This document shows, piece by piece, positions 8,529 to 16,861 of a stretch of DNA of 64,000 bases. The DNA comes from JAXLSZ01 sp046330315 (GTDB taxonomy: Bacteria; Actinomycetota; Thermoleophilia; Solirubrobacterales; 70-9): contig JAXLSZ010000006.1 of NCBI GenBank assembly GCA_046330315.1, forward strand, positions 124,001-188,000, written 5' to 3'. The first letter of the stretch is position 1. The number at the start of each line of letters is the position of its first letter. The notes beneath the pieces were generated by a model that was given only the letters and a program-made list of their open reading frames with translations, searched no databases and had not been told where the DNA came from. A program made the position numbers and the translations under genes.

Positions 8529-9221
8529 ATGGGCGCGAGCTCCGTGCTGGTGATCGAGGACGACGAGGACATCCGTGAGCTGGTCCTCGCGCTGGTGCGC
8601 CGCGCCCGCCTGATCGGGACCGGAGCCACCGACGGGCGGGAGGGGATCCGGCGCTTCTTCGAGCTTCGTCCCGACGTCGTCGTCCTCGACCTGGGCCTCC
8701 CGGGGATGGACGGCTGGGAGGTCCTGGGGCGGATCCGGGAGCTCAGCGACGTTCCCGTGCTCCTGCTCACCGCCGAGAGCGAGGAGCACGAGAAGGTGAG
8801 GGGGCTGAAGATCGGCGCCGACGACTACGTGACCAAGCCGTTCGGGCACGGCGAGCTGATCGCCAGGCTGGAGGCGCTGCTCCGGCGCAGCGGCCCCTCG
8901 CGCGAAGCCGACCTGCTCGGCGACGACCTGGTGGCGCTCGACGAGGAGAACCGCCGGGTGGAGGTGGACGGCCGGCCCGTGCAGCTCAGCCCGACCGAGT
9001 TCAGGCTGCTCGCCGTGCTGCTGCGAAACCGCGACCGGGTGGTGATGCAGAACACCCTGCTCGAGAAGGTCTGGGGCAACCCGGCAGCGGACACCAAGCA
9101 GCTCCGCCTCTACGTCAGCTATCTGAGGCGAAAGCTGCGCGAGGCGGGCGGGGGCGAGCCGATCGAGACGGTCCGGGGCTTCGGTTACCGCTTCCGGTCG
9201 GCCTCGGCCGGGGCTCGATAG
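8529..9221 (+). CDS. OmpR/PhoB-family response regulator
   Basis: A 230-residue two-domain regulator. The receiver has the acidic pair EDDED, phospho-acceptor Asp in VVLDLGLPGMDG, and switch residues T (LLTAES) and K (YVTKPFG). The C-terminal winged helix shows LSPTEFRLLAVLLRN and the ending VRGFGYRF. It faces the PAS kinase across a 90-bp divergent promoter region and lies immediately upstream of the fibre operon, which it may control; that last point is inference from position only. Confidence 0.92.
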   Translation: MGASSVLVIEDDEDIRELVLALVRRARLIGTGATDGREGIRRFFELRPDVVVLDLGLPGMDGWEVLGRIRELSDVPVLLLTAESEEHEKVRGLKIGADDYVTKPFGHGELIARLEALLRRSGPSREADLLGDDLVALDEENRRVEVDGRPVQLSPTEFRLLAVLLRNRDRVVMQNTLLEKVWGNPAADTKQLRLYVSYLRRKLREAGGGEPIETVRGFGYRFRSASAGAR

Positions 9222-9437
9222 GCCGCCCCGCAGCGCTCCGCCTAGAGCAGACGGCCAGAGCCGGGGTCGGACAAGCGGCCGGGTTCGTCCCCCCTGCTCA
9301 CGCTCATACGCAATTCAAACACTTCGGCGGCGCTCCCGCTGCACTCGCTGCCGACCCACCCCCGACGGCTCGAGGAAGCCAGCAAGAAATAGTCGAACGC
9401 GGGTCGTGGAAGCGACCCCGCAAGGAGGCGGACCGAA
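9222..9437. other. leader of the fibre operon
   Basis: No gene is visible. Just before the start codon of the first fibre gene there is a small hairpin (GCGGGTCG...CGACCCCGC) followed by a strong AAGGAGG ribosome-binding site. The upstream part probably holds the operon promoter, but I cannot place -35/-10 boxes with confidence. Confidence 0.4.
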
Positions 9438-10025
9438 GTGAACCTGCGAAACAAGATCCTTCTCACGGTGCTCTGCGTGGGCGCCCTCGGATCGCTGGCG
9501 GCCCTGGGCGTCTTCGGGGCGTTCTCCAGCACCACCACCAACCCTGGCAACAACATCACCGCCGGCACCGTCGTGATTAGCGACAACGACGCCGGCGGGG
9601 CGCTGTACAACCTGACCAACGCGAAGCCCGGTGACAGCGTCTCCAAGTGCATCAAGGTCACCTACACGGGCACGCTCGACTCCGACGTTCACATCTACAC
9701 CCCCAGCTCGATCGGCTCGCTGGGCCAGTACGTGGACCTGACGATCACCCCGGGCTCGCAGGCCAGCCCGTCGTTCCCGAGCTGCACGGGGTTCACTCCC
9801 GATGCCGGCGGTGCGCTCTTCACCGGCACGCTGCAGAACTTCGGCAGCACGAGCAACAGCTACGCGAGCGGCATCGTGGACTTCCCGGGCTCGGGGACGA
9901 AGTGGGCGACCAACGACTCGGTCGTCTACCAGGTCACCGCGACCCTGCAGAGCGGCGCCCCCGATGCCGCCCAGGGCCTGACCACCAACGCCCACACGTT
10001 CACCTGGGAGGCCCGCAACCAGTAG
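9438..10025 (+). CDS. TasA/camelysin-like exported fibre subunit with SipW-type signal peptide
   Basis: A 195-residue secreted protein. The N-terminus (MNLRNKILLTVLCVGALGSL) is a signal peptide followed by GAFSSTTTNPGNNITAGTV, the hallmark of SipW-dependent substrates such as TasA and camelysin. The mature part is rich in Thr, Ser, Gly and Asn with beta-strand character and includes AKPGDSVSKCIKVTYTG, typical of the TasA fold. It is first in an operon with its own SipW-type peptidase and has the best ribosome-binding site, so it may be the major fibre component. Start is GTG. Confidence 0.8.
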   Translation: MNLRNKILLTVLCVGALGSLAALGVFGAFSSTTTNPGNNITAGTVVISDNDAGGALYNLTNAKPGDSVSKCIKVTYTGTLDSDVHIYTPSSIGSLGQYVDLTITPGSQASPSFPSCTGFTPDAGGALFTGTLQNFGSTSNSYASGIVDFPGSGTKWATNDSVVYQVTATLQSGAPDAAQGLTTNAHTFTWEARNQ

Positions 10026-10081
10026 CGGCCTCGCCTGACCCGCCAGTGCCGAGTCGGCCGGGCCTGACCCGACAGGGCCGA

Positions 10082-10124
10082 GCCGAAGGAGGGGCCGCGA
10101 GTAAGGGCGGCCCCTCCCTTCGGC
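10082..10124 (+). terminator. strong hairpin between fibre genes (attenuator or partial terminator)
   Basis: GCCGAAGGAGGGGCCGC pairs with GCGGCCCCTCCCTTCGGC around an 8-nt loop, with a single bulge in about 17 base pairs. No clear U-tract follows. It may lower transcription of the downstream genes, or protect the upstream mRNA, so that the first subunit is made in excess. Confidence 0.65.
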
Positions 10125-10165
10125 CCGAGACGACGAGACGACCTGTTCCACGGAGGAACCAGACC

Positions 10166-10690
10166 ATGGCCGAGATCGCCAACCCAGACCGCCTCGTGCG
10201 CGTAGCGGGCGCGATCCTCGGCCTCTGCCTCGCGGTCGCCCTGATCGTGTTCGCAGGGCCGGCCGGCGGCCACGGGGGGGTGCTCCCGGCCGCGGTCGGG
10301 TTCGCCGCCCGGCAGGACGGCGCCCTGGCGATGAGCCCGCCCGCCCCCGAGCCCTTCGTCCGAGCCGACGGGCTTCGCCCCGGCGACCGGGCCGCCGGCA
10401 CCGTCCGGATGGCCAACCAGACCGGGGTCCCGGTGCGGGCCCGGCTGCGGGCCGCTCCCTCCTCGACCGCCCTCGACGGCGTGCTGATGGTCCGGGTGCT
10501 CGCCGAGGGCCGCACCCTGGCCGATGGAACGTTGCAGAGTCTGCGCTCCGGGACCCGCTCCCTGCGCCTGGCGCCGGGCGCATCGGCCGCGGTACGGGTC
10601 GTGGCCTGGCTTCCCCTCGCCACCGAGACCGGCTACGAGGGCCGGCGCGTGAAGGTGGCGATGATCGCCGAGGAGGCCGGCGGGTGGTGA
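10166..10690 (+). CDS. exported TasA-like accessory protein
   Basis: A 174-residue protein with an N-terminal hydrophobic segment (VAGAILGLCLAVALIVFAG) and a mature part with the pattern FVRADGLRPGDRAAGTVRMAN, the strand-loop pattern shared by camelysin-like proteins. A good GGAGG lies upstream of the ATG. Its 3' end overlaps the signal peptidase start, so the two are translationally coupled. It probably forms part of, or anchors, the surface fibre; the role is inferred from context. Confidence 0.65.
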   Translation: MAEIANPDRLVRVAGAILGLCLAVALIVFAGPAGGHGGVLPAAVGFAARQDGALAMSPPAPEPFVRADGLRPGDRAAGTVRMANQTGVPVRARLRAAPSSTALDGVLMVRVLAEGRTLADGTLQSLRSGTRSLRLAPGASAAVRVVAWLPLATETGYEGRRVKVAMIAEEAGGW

Positions 10691-11361
10691 TCGACGCCAT
10701 CCGCTACCGGGAGGCCCCCCGCCGCGCCGGGCTCCTGCTGCTGTGGGCGGCCCTCGGCCTGATCTTCGGGGTGCTGCTCGCCGCCGCCCTCCCGCTGGCG
10801 CTCGGCGACCGCTCCTTCACCGTCCGCTCGGGCTCGATGGCACCGACGATCGAGACCGGCGACGTCGTGGTCACCGAGCCGATCTCCCCGCTCGAGGCGA
10901 AGGTCGGGGACATCGTCACCTTCCGCGACCCCGAGGGCACCGGGCGCCTCTTCTCTCACCGCGTGCAGAGCGTCAGGAGGGTCGGCGACTCGGTCGACTT
11001 CATCACGCGGGGAGACGCCAACACCTCGACCGAGCGCTGGAACGTGCCGGCCGGCGGGACGATCGGCAGGGTCGCCTACCGGATCCCGAAGATCGGCTAC
11101 GCGCTGATCTGGACCGCCACGCCGCCGGGACGGGTCGGCCTGATCGTGATCCCGGCCCTGCTGCTGTGCTGGGCGGGCGTGGCGCGCATCTGGCGGAGAG
11201 ACGAGGCGGGGCCCGAGGTGGCGGCGGGGCCCGGGGGAGGGACCGGGCCGGAGGTGGCGGCTGGGCCGGAGCGAGTGGCCGGGCCCGAGGTGGTGGCGGG
11301 GCCCGAGGTGGTGGCGGGGCCCGAGGTGGCAACGCGGCCGCCCGCGGGGGGCTGGCAGTGA
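10684..11361 (+). CDS. sipW: SipW-type (ER-type) signal peptidase I
   Basis: A 225-residue membrane peptidase. A transmembrane segment (LLLLWAALGLIFGVLLAAAL) precedes the catalytic serine in VRSGSMAPTIETGD. The general base is a His (LFSHRV) instead of the bacterial Lys, which defines the archaeal/ER/SipW type. A second membrane helix near residue 150-170 is followed by a hydrophilic tail with 6-residue GPEVVA-like repeats encoded by an 18-bp tandem repeat. It should process the exported proteins of this operon. The GTG start overlaps the previous gene. Confidence 0.88.
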   Translation: MVIDAIRYREAPRRAGLLLLWAALGLIFGVLLAAALPLALGDRSFTVRSGSMAPTIETGDVVVTEPISPLEAKVGDIVTFRDPEGTGRLFSHRVQSVRRVGDSVDFITRGDANTSTERWNVPAGGTIGRVAYRIPKIGYALIWTATPPGRVGLIVIPALLLCWAGVARIWRRDEAGPEVAAGPGGGTGPEVAAGPERVAGPEVVAGPEVVAGPEVATRPPAGGWQ

Positions 11362-12329
11362 GGCGGCCGGCCACGGCCGTCTCGGCGCTGGCGCTGACCC
11401 TCGGCCTGGCCTCGCTGGTCGCCGGCGGGCCTGTCTGGGGTGCGTTCGGCTCCACGACCCCGAGCGCCGGCAACACGATCACCGCGGCCACCGACTTCCG
11501 CGCGCCGACCTCAAGCGCGACTGTGATCGCCAAGTCGGCGGGCGGCACAACCGGCTACGTCAAGCAGGGCGGTGCCTACTTCGTCTACGCCAAGGTCACC
11601 GACACCGGGAACCCCGCCAGCGGGATCTCCGCGGTGACCGCGAACGTCTCCTCGATCACGACCGGGCAGACCGCCGCCGCGCTGAGTGCCGGCTCCTACA
11701 CGGTCAGCGGCTCTTCCTACAACTACCGCTCGGCCAGCCTCACCGCGAACGCCAGCCTCACGGCAGGGAGCTACTCGTTCACCCTGACGATGACCGACGC
11801 GGCGGGCAACTCCGGGACCCAGAGCGGGCTGAGCGTGACCGTCGACAACACCGTCCCGACCGCCAGCGACATCCAGACCGCGAACGGCGGGTCGATCGCG
11901 GGGCGGCCCGAGCAGAACGACACGATCACCTACACCTTCAGCGAGCCGCCGGAGCCGAACTCGATCCTCTCCGGATGGACCGGCGCGGCCACCAACGTCG
12001 TGGTGCGGGTCAACAACGCGACCAACGACAACGTGAGGATCTACAACTCGGCCAATACCGCCCAGCTGCCGCTCGGCTCGGTGGACCTCGGCCGCACCGA
12101 CTACGTCTCCGCCAACCGCACCTTCGGGGCGACCGGCACGGCTTCCTCGATGGTGCTGAGCGGGAGCACGATCACGATCACGCTCGGCACGCAGTCGGGC
12201 GCCGGGACCACCGCCGCGGCCACGGGGACGATGATCTGGACGCCCTCGGCGACCGCCACGGACCGGGCCGGTAACGCGATGTCGACCGCCACCGCCACCG
12301 AGACGGGCGCGGCCGACAAGGAGTTCTGA
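11358..12329 (+). CDS. exported Ig-like/adhesin-type protein with SipW-type signal peptide
   Basis: A 323-residue secreted protein. The signal peptide ends in VWGAFGSTTPSAGNTITAAT, matching the motif of the first fibre gene. The mature region is Thr/Ser/Asn-rich, with bacterial Ig-like features: YVYAKVTDTGNPASGI-type strands, SFTLTMTDAAGNSGT, then VDNTVPTASDI and ATDRAGNAMST, sequences often seen in repetitive cell-surface adhesins. The GTG start overlaps the sipW stop (GTGA), and its own stop overlaps the next start (ATGA). Probably a fibre-associated surface protein. Confidence 0.75.
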   Translation: MRRPATAVSALALTLGLASLVAGGPVWGAFGSTTPSAGNTITAATDFRAPTSSATVIAKSAGGTTGYVKQGGAYFVYAKVTDTGNPASGISAVTANVSSITTGQTAAALSAGSYTVSGSSYNYRSASLTANASLTAGSYSFTLTMTDAAGNSGTQSGLSVTVDNTVPTASDIQTANGGSIAGRPEQNDTITYTFSEPPEPNSILSGWTGAATNVVVRVNNATNDNVRIYNSANTAQLPLGSVDLGRTDYVSANRTFGATGTASSMVLSGSTITITLGTQSGAGTTAAATGTMIWTPSATATDRAGNAMSTATATETGAADKEF

Positions 12330-13348
12330 TGTCCGGGCCGGGGCCCCGGCGCGGTGCCGCCGCAGGCTGGGCCCTGCTCGGGGTGGGCGTCGTCGCGCTG
12401 CTGGCCGGCTTCGTCCAGCTCGGCAGGGCCGGCCCTGCCCCGGCCAGGCCCGCGGCCGCCTTCGCGTCGGGGCGGGTCAAGCTGATCAACTCCGAATCGG
12501 GGACGGCGATCCTCCACACCGCCAACCTCGCGCCGGGCGCCTCGGCGAGGGGCGCGGTGACGATCCGCAATGCCGGGGGTCAGCCGGGGGCGCTCGAGCT
12601 GGCCCGCACGGGACTGGCCGACCACCCGGGGCCGAACGGCGGCGAGCTCTCCACGGCGCTCCGGCTGAAGGTGGTGGACGCCACGGGCGGCTCGGACGCT
12701 GTCGTCTACTCGGGGCCACTGCGGGGGATGCGGGCCAGGGGGCTCGGCCTCGTCGAGTCCGGGCAGGCGCGTCGTTACCGCTTCGCCGCCACCCTCCCCG
12801 AGGGCGGCGCCCCGTCCTCGCCCACCTCGGGTGACAACGCCTACGCCGGCTCCAACTCGGTCTTCACCTACCGCTGGACGATGAGGCCCGCAGCGCCGCG
12901 CCGCTGCGAGACCCGGCTCGGCGGGACACCGCGCGCCGACCGCCTGATCGGTACCACCGGCAGCGACCGGCTGGCGGCCGGCGGCGGGGACGACTTCGTC
13001 GCCGCCCGGGCGGGCTCGGACTGCCTGGGTGGGGGAGCCGGGGCGGACAGGCTCGTCGCAGGCGCCGGGGCCGATCGGGTCTCGGGCGGACGCGGAGGCG
13101 ACACGATCCACGGGGGCCTTGGGCCCGACCTGGTCCGGGGCAGCGGCGGCGCCGACTGGATCGGCGGCGGCGGTGGCGCGGACCGGCTCTACGGCGGGCT
13201 CGGCAACGACCGCATCCGCGCCCGCAACGGGGCGCCGGGGCTGGTGGACTGCGGTCCGGGCCGCCACGACCTCGCCTTCGCGGACCGCACCGACACGGTG
13301 CGTGGCTGCGAGCGCGTCTCCTACCGCCGCCCGGCCCGGCGAAACTGA
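12329..13348 (+). CDS. camelysin-like exported protein with C-terminal RTX repeats
   Basis: A 339-residue protein. After an N-terminal membrane segment (WALLGVGVVALLAGFVQL), residues about 45-190 follow the TasA/camelysin pattern (NLAPGASARGAVTIRNAGG). Residues about 195-310 contain RTX-type nonapeptides (GGAGADRLV, GAGADRVSGG, GGLGNDRIR) that bind calcium in parallel beta-rolls. It ends the five-gene operon, overlapping the previous stop by four bases. A calcium-stabilised cap or anchor of the fibre is plausible. Its stop codon lies inside the left arm of a 53-nt dispersed repeat. Confidence 0.75.
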   Translation: MSGPGPRRGAAAGWALLGVGVVALLAGFVQLGRAGPAPARPAAAFASGRVKLINSESGTAILHTANLAPGASARGAVTIRNAGGQPGALELARTGLADHPGPNGGELSTALRLKVVDATGGSDAVVYSGPLRGMRARGLGLVESGQARRYRFAATLPEGGAPSSPTSGDNAYAGSNSVFTYRWTMRPAAPRRCETRLGGTPRADRLIGTTGSDRLAAGGGDDFVAARAGSDCLGGGAGADRLVAGAGADRVSGGRGGDTIHGGLGPDLVRGSGGADWIGGGGGADRLYGGLGNDRIRARNGAPGLVDCGPGRHDLAFADRTDTVRGCERVSYRRPARRN

Positions 13349-13388
13349 TCCAAAGCACCAATGCGATGCTTATCTTCAGTTTCGCCGG
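13336..13388. repeat. 53-nt convergent-gene element, copy 1
   Basis: Perfect 13-nt terminal inverted repeats (CCGGCGAAACTGA / TCAGTTTCGCCGG) flank a 27-nt centre. A second copy in opposite orientation lies at 52188-52240, with the same length and 24 of 27 centre bases matching. Both copies sit between converging genes next to a GC-rich tandem repeat. Possible bidirectional terminator or miniature repeat element. Confidence 0.85.
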
Positions 13389-13558
13389 CGGCGCCCGGAT
13401 CCTCGCCGCGGCCGGGGCCGAACCGGGGGGCGGCTCAGTCTTCGCCGGCGGCGCCCGGATCCTCGCCGCGGCCGGGCCGAACCGGGGGGCGGATCAGTCT
13501 TCGCCGGCGGCACCCGGATCCTCGCCGCGGCCGGGCCGAACCGGGGGGCGGATCAGTC
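13381..13558. repeat. 59-60 bp tandem repeat, three copies
   Basis: Three near-identical units, each beginning TTCGCCGGCGGC and ending GG(C/A)TCAGTC. The last unit contains the stop codon of the membrane-protein gene on the minus strand, and the first overlaps the 53-nt element. Confidence 0.9.
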
Positions 13559-14914
13559 TTCGCTGAGGATCCGGGCCTTCTCGGCGGCCATCTCCTCATC
13601 GTCGAGGAGGCCGCGCTCGTGCAGTGAGGCCAGGCGCTCGAGGCGCTCGAGGCGGCGGTCCTCTCCCCCGGCCGCCACCGGCTCGGCGCCGGCCTTTGCC
13701 TCTGCCTCGCGGCCCTTGGGGACCAGCCGGTCGCGCTTCGCCCAAACCGCACGGGCGTGCCCCGTGACCTTCTCCCGGACCCCGGAGAGGGAGGCCTCGG
13801 GCGTCTCTTCGATCACCCTGTTGCGCAGCGCCACCAGGCCCGCCCCCGCCATTGCCACCAGCCCGAGCCGCAGCAGGAACTGGCGGGTGCTGTCGGCGCC
13901 GGCGAGGACGTATACGAGGGCGAGCAGGCCGAAGACGCCGCCCACCACGGCCGGGTACTCGTGCATGACCGGGGCGATTGCCCGCCGGGTCGCGGTGGCG
14001 CTGCGGGCCGGGGAGGCGAGCCAGGCGGCGAGGATGAAGAAGACGCCGTAGGTGATGGTGCTGATCGCAATCGAGCGGAGCAGAGAGGTCCCCACCGACC
14101 AGACCTGGGCGCCGGCGGCCTGGGCGTTGTCGGCGGCGAGGTCGCGGACGACCACGTCACCTCCGACCGAGCGCAGGATCAGCACCACGACCCCGGCCAC
14201 GATCAGGCCGATGCCGACTCCGAGCACGGTCAGCCAGCGGTAGCCGTCGGAGAGGTAGATCGCGAGGGCGAAAAGCGCGAGAACGATCAGCGTGGTGGCC
14301 AGCGCGATCCCGTTGACCAGCTTGACGATCGTCTGCGCCAGGCCTAGCTGGTCGGAGGAGAGGATCTTGATGTTGCCGACGTCGGCCGGAAGCTTCGAGG
14401 AGACGTCCGCGCCTATCCCGAGGTCGTCGGCGACCTGGATGATCAACGGCCGCAGGCGCAGTGTGACCGTGCCCCCGCCGGTCGAGACCGCCTGCCCCTT
14501 GTCCTCGATCACCCGTATGAATGCCTCGTGGGCGACCTGGTTGGCCTGCTGCCACAGCGACTGGAAGCGCGAGGTCTCGAGGATCTGCTGGGCGCCCTTG
14601 ACGGCGACTTCGCGCAGGCCGCTGGAGATCGGGCCGGCCAGGTCCTGGAGGTTGCCGTCCGGGAGGACGTTCTTCACCTCCTTTTGGACATCGACGTTCT
14701 CGTAGAGCTGGTCCACCGCGTAGTTGGCCAGGGCGTCGCGGACCTCACTCTTGGCCAACAGCTTGCCGCTGGTGCTGACCCACTGCGAGGTGTCGAGCGC
14801 CTGCTGCTGGACCCAGGCGGCGAAGATCGCCACCACGGTCAGGAACGAGGCGACGATCAGCAGCGCCTTCACCCAGCCGCTGTGGCTTCGCCCGGCCGCG
14901 CTCGACTCGCTCAC
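13553..14914 (-). CDS. multi-pass membrane protein with short C-terminal coiled domain
   Basis: A 453-residue protein. One N-terminal helix (WVKALLIVASFLTVVAIFAAW) is followed by a long external domain of about 190 residues, then four to five membrane helices between residues 215 and 370, and a cytoplasmic tail ending LERLASLHERGLLDDEEMAAEKARILSED without its first residues. That tail matches the SHOCT-type short C-terminal helix pair (L..L...G.I..EEF...K). GTG start. No enzymatic motif seen; a surface or membrane-organising role is possible. Confidence 0.7.
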   Translation of the reverse strand: MSESSAAGRSHSGWVKALLIVASFLTVVAIFAAWVQQQALDTSQWVSTSGKLLAKSEVRDALANYAVDQLYENVDVQKEVKNVLPDGNLQDLAGPISSGLREVAVKGAQQILETSRFQSLWQQANQVAHEAFIRVIEDKGQAVSTGGGTVTLRLRPLIIQVADDLGIGADVSSKLPADVGNIKILSSDQLGLAQTIVKLVNGIALATTLIVLALFALAIYLSDGYRWLTVLGVGIGLIVAGVVVLILRSVGGDVVVRDLAADNAQAAGAQVWSVGTSLLRSIAISTITYGVFFILAAWLASPARSATATRRAIAPVMHEYPAVVGGVFGLLALVYVLAGADSTRQFLLRLGLVAMAGAGLVALRNRVIEETPEASLSGVREKVTGHARAVWAKRDRLVPKGREAEAKAGAEPVAAGGEDRRLERLERLASLHERGLLDDEEMAAEKARILSED

Positions 14915-15091
14915 CCGCCCAAGACTACGTCCTGGCCCCGGCGGAGCCCTCCGCCCGCCCGAGTTCGCCCCCGACGCGGCGCGCCGGCCTGCCCCCACCG
15001 GGGGTTTGCTCCGCCGAGGCTGGCCCCGGCCCGCTTGCGGCGAGTGCCCCTCTCTTCGGCAGACCGGTCCTGACGGCGTCCCCCCCGACAG

Positions 15092-15153
15092 TGCCCGGGG
15101 CGGGACTCGAACCCGCACGCCCCCGAGGGGACAGCGGCTTTTAAGGCCGCCAC
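15092..15153 (-). other. attL: duplicated 3' end of tRNA-Leu(TAA)
   Basis: The 62 nt match the intact tRNA-Leu at 27519-27580 at 61 positions (only 15131 differs). They include the anticodon loop, variable arm, T arm and acceptor 3' strand. The 5' half of a tRNA is absent: no GCCCGGG acceptor strand is found upstream. This is the displaced target copy left by site-specific integration. Confidence 0.9.
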
Positions 15154-15183
15154 CGCTCCGCTAGGCAGAGCGGTTTGCTGGGA

Positions 15184-15206
15184 CCGCGGGACACGCTGCG
15201 GGACAC
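15184..15206 (+). repeat. left integrase arm-type repeat (candidate)
   Basis: The 23-nt sequence is identical to 27388-27410 near the other end of the element. Each copy itself holds two GCGGGACAC nonamers separated by GCT. Paired short direct repeats flanking the core are typical of arm sites bound by tyrosine integrases of this class. Confidence 0.65.
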
Positions 15207-15250
15207 TCGTGCACGATTTCGGCGCCTTAGCGACCCCCGAATCGACCCTC

Positions 15251-15646
15251 TCAGCAGATCGCGTTGAGCTCCCGGCAGAGGTTGTCCAGGGCGAATTCGA
15301 GGTCGGAGATTCGCGAGTCCAGGTCGCTCAGGCTCGTGTACGCGTAGCCCCCGTCGTCAATCGAATCGAGCCGTGACTCCACGTCGTCCATGCGGAAGCT
15401 CAGGTCATCGAGGCTGGTCGAAAGACCGTAGGTGTCGGCGGCGGGGCCTCGGGGCCCTGGCGGTCCCTCCGGCCCTGTGGCCCCGACCGGCCCACGCGGA
15501 CCGGGCTCACCGATCCAGAGCGCGAGGCCGCTCCCCACACCGGCGCCGATGACCGTGGCGATGACCGCAGTGAGGACGATCCACTTCCACCGCTTCCCCT
15601 CCACGCTCGGAACCGTAGACGGGCCGGGCTCTTCGGCAGTGTCCAT
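15251..15646 (-). CDS. membrane-anchored collagen-like coiled-coil protein
   Basis: A 131-residue protein with an N-terminal cytoplasmic part, one membrane helix (WKWIVLTAVIATVIGAGVGS), about eight collagen-type Gly-X-Y triplets (GEPGPRGPVGATGPEGPPGP and on), then two heptad segments (LDDLSFRMDDVESRLDSI and LDSRISDLEFALDNL) ending in a Cys-containing tail. Such Gly-X-Y/coiled-coil stalks appear on phage fibres and bacterial surfaces. It lies 43 bp downstream of the integrase gene, next to the attachment site. Could be a superinfection or surface-adhesion protein; function not known. The ATG giving MDTAEEPG has the better ribosome-binding context. Confidence 0.65.
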   Translation of the reverse strand: MDTAEEPGPSTVPSVEGKRWKWIVLTAVIATVIGAGVGSGLALWIGEPGPRGPVGATGPEGPPGPRGPAADTYGLSTSLDDLSFRMDDVESRLDSIDDGGYAYTSLSDLDSRISDLEFALDNLCRELNAIC

Positions 15647-15689
15647 CGCCGCCCTGCATCCCAACGCCCGGGGGAGCCCCTGCGGCGGC

Positions 15690-16856
15690 CTACGCCGCGC
15701 GCCGTTCCTGCCCGATCCTGTCCGCTTGCTCGAGGAACGCCCCCAGCCGCTCGGCCGACTCCCGCTCGCTACCGGGGAACAGGTGCCCGTAGCGGTCGAA
15801 GGTCACGGTGATCGAGGAGTGCCCGAGGTAGGACTGGATGCGCTTGGGGTCCTCGCCTGCGGCGATCAGAAGCGAAGCGAAAGTGTGGCGCGCGTCGTGG
15901 AGCTTGACGTAGTCCAAGCCCACCGCCGCCCATACGCGCTCGGCCCGTTTGAGGAGCGCAGGGTGCGCGAAGGGGGTTTGCTCGGTTCGGCCGAACACAA
16001 GCCCGCAGCCGCTCCGCCCCTGCCGCAAACGATGCGTCAGAAGCACGTCGCGCAACACCGGGACAAGCGGGACCGTCCGGCGGCTGGAGCGGGTCTTTGG
16101 CGCCTGCGGCCCCTCGAACTTGTCCCAGCCACGCTCGACCCGAATCACGCCGCCCGCCATGTCGATGTCCTCCCAGCGCAGGGCTTGAAGCTCCCCAGCT
16201 CGAAGGCCCGCGTAGAACGCCGTCGCGTAGATCGGGCGGTCTTGGTCGCAGAGCGCGTCGAGCATCCGGACCGCAACCTCGGGAGGGACGATGGTCGCCC
16301 GCTTGCTGCGGATGGCCGGGAGCCTCAGCCCGGCCGTCGGGTTCACCGCCAGGACCTCGCGCTCGACCGCCCGGCGGCAGATCGCCCGGATCGGCTTGAC
16401 CGCGTTGGCGACGTTGCTCGGGCTTCGGCCCTTGGCGAGCAGCTCGTCGGCGAAGTCCTGGATGTCCACGCGGCGCAGCTCGGCAAGGGGGACGCCACCG
16501 AGCCGCGGCAGGACGTGGAGCCTCAGCGACTCTTCGTAGCTGCGACGGACCGAGGGCTTGTAAGGATCGCCCGAGCGGTTCCGCACCGTCCCTGCCTCGA
16601 CCCCCGCCAGCCACTCCTCCGCAGCGTCTCGAAGCGTGACCTTGCGGGAGGCTCGAAGCGAGCCCCTGCCGACCGCGGACTCGGCGTCGGCCCGCCAGCG
16701 CTTGGCCGCTGCCAGGGTCGGGAACGTCTTTCGGATTCGCCGCCGGTCTCGGGGCGACCACACAGCGGCCCGGTAGCTCGGCGTGCAGTTGCAGCGCATG
16801 CCCTCGCCGCGGGCGGTTCGACAGGACTTCTGGTGGCGGACCTCGATTGCGCTCAT
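15690..16856 (-). CDS. int: tyrosine site-specific integrase
   Basis: A 388-residue recombinase. An N-terminal arm-binding region with a Cys pair (CNCTPSYRAAVWSP) precedes a SAM-like core-binding domain (residues 75-165) and the catalytic domain with Arg in FYAGLRAGELQALRW, HxxR in LHDARHTFAS, the H/W position in LGHSS and nucleophile Tyr in FDRYGHLF. It catalyses integration and excision at tRNA-Leu, whose remnant is about 540 bp away. This is the usual integrase-beside-att arrangement. Confidence 0.95.
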   Translation of the reverse strand: MSAIEVRHQKSCRTARGEGMRCNCTPSYRAAVWSPRDRRRIRKTFPTLAAAKRWRADAESAVGRGSLRASRKVTLRDAAEEWLAGVEAGTVRNRSGDPYKPSVRRSYEESLRLHVLPRLGGVPLAELRRVDIQDFADELLAKGRSPSNVANAVKPIRAICRRAVEREVLAVNPTAGLRLPAIRSKRATIVPPEVAVRMLDALCDQDRPIYATAFYAGLRAGELQALRWEDIDMAGGVIRVERGWDKFEGPQAPKTRSSRRTVPLVPVLRDVLLTHRLRQGRSGCGLVFGRTEQTPFAHPALLKRAERVWAAVGLDYVKLHDARHTFASLLIAAGEDPKRIQSYLGHSSITVTFDRYGHLFPGSERESAERLGAFLEQADRIGQERRAA

Positions 16857-16861
16857 TCGGA

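Noticed and set aside
9222..9437. A cyclic-dinucleotide riboswitch in the fibre-operon leader
   Set aside because: I could not match the conserved cores of the c-di-GMP or c-di-AMP classes; only a small hairpin before the ribosome-binding site is visible.
13361..13627. A small repetitive plus-strand protein downstream of the RTX gene
   Set aside because: It is translation of the 59-bp tandem repeats, lacks a ribosome-binding site and runs antisense into the membrane-protein gene.
15092..15180. A second full tRNA-Leu gene at the left end of the element
   Set aside because: Only the 3' 62 nt match; no acceptor 5' strand (GCCCGGG) or D arm occurs at the required distance. It is an att duplicate.
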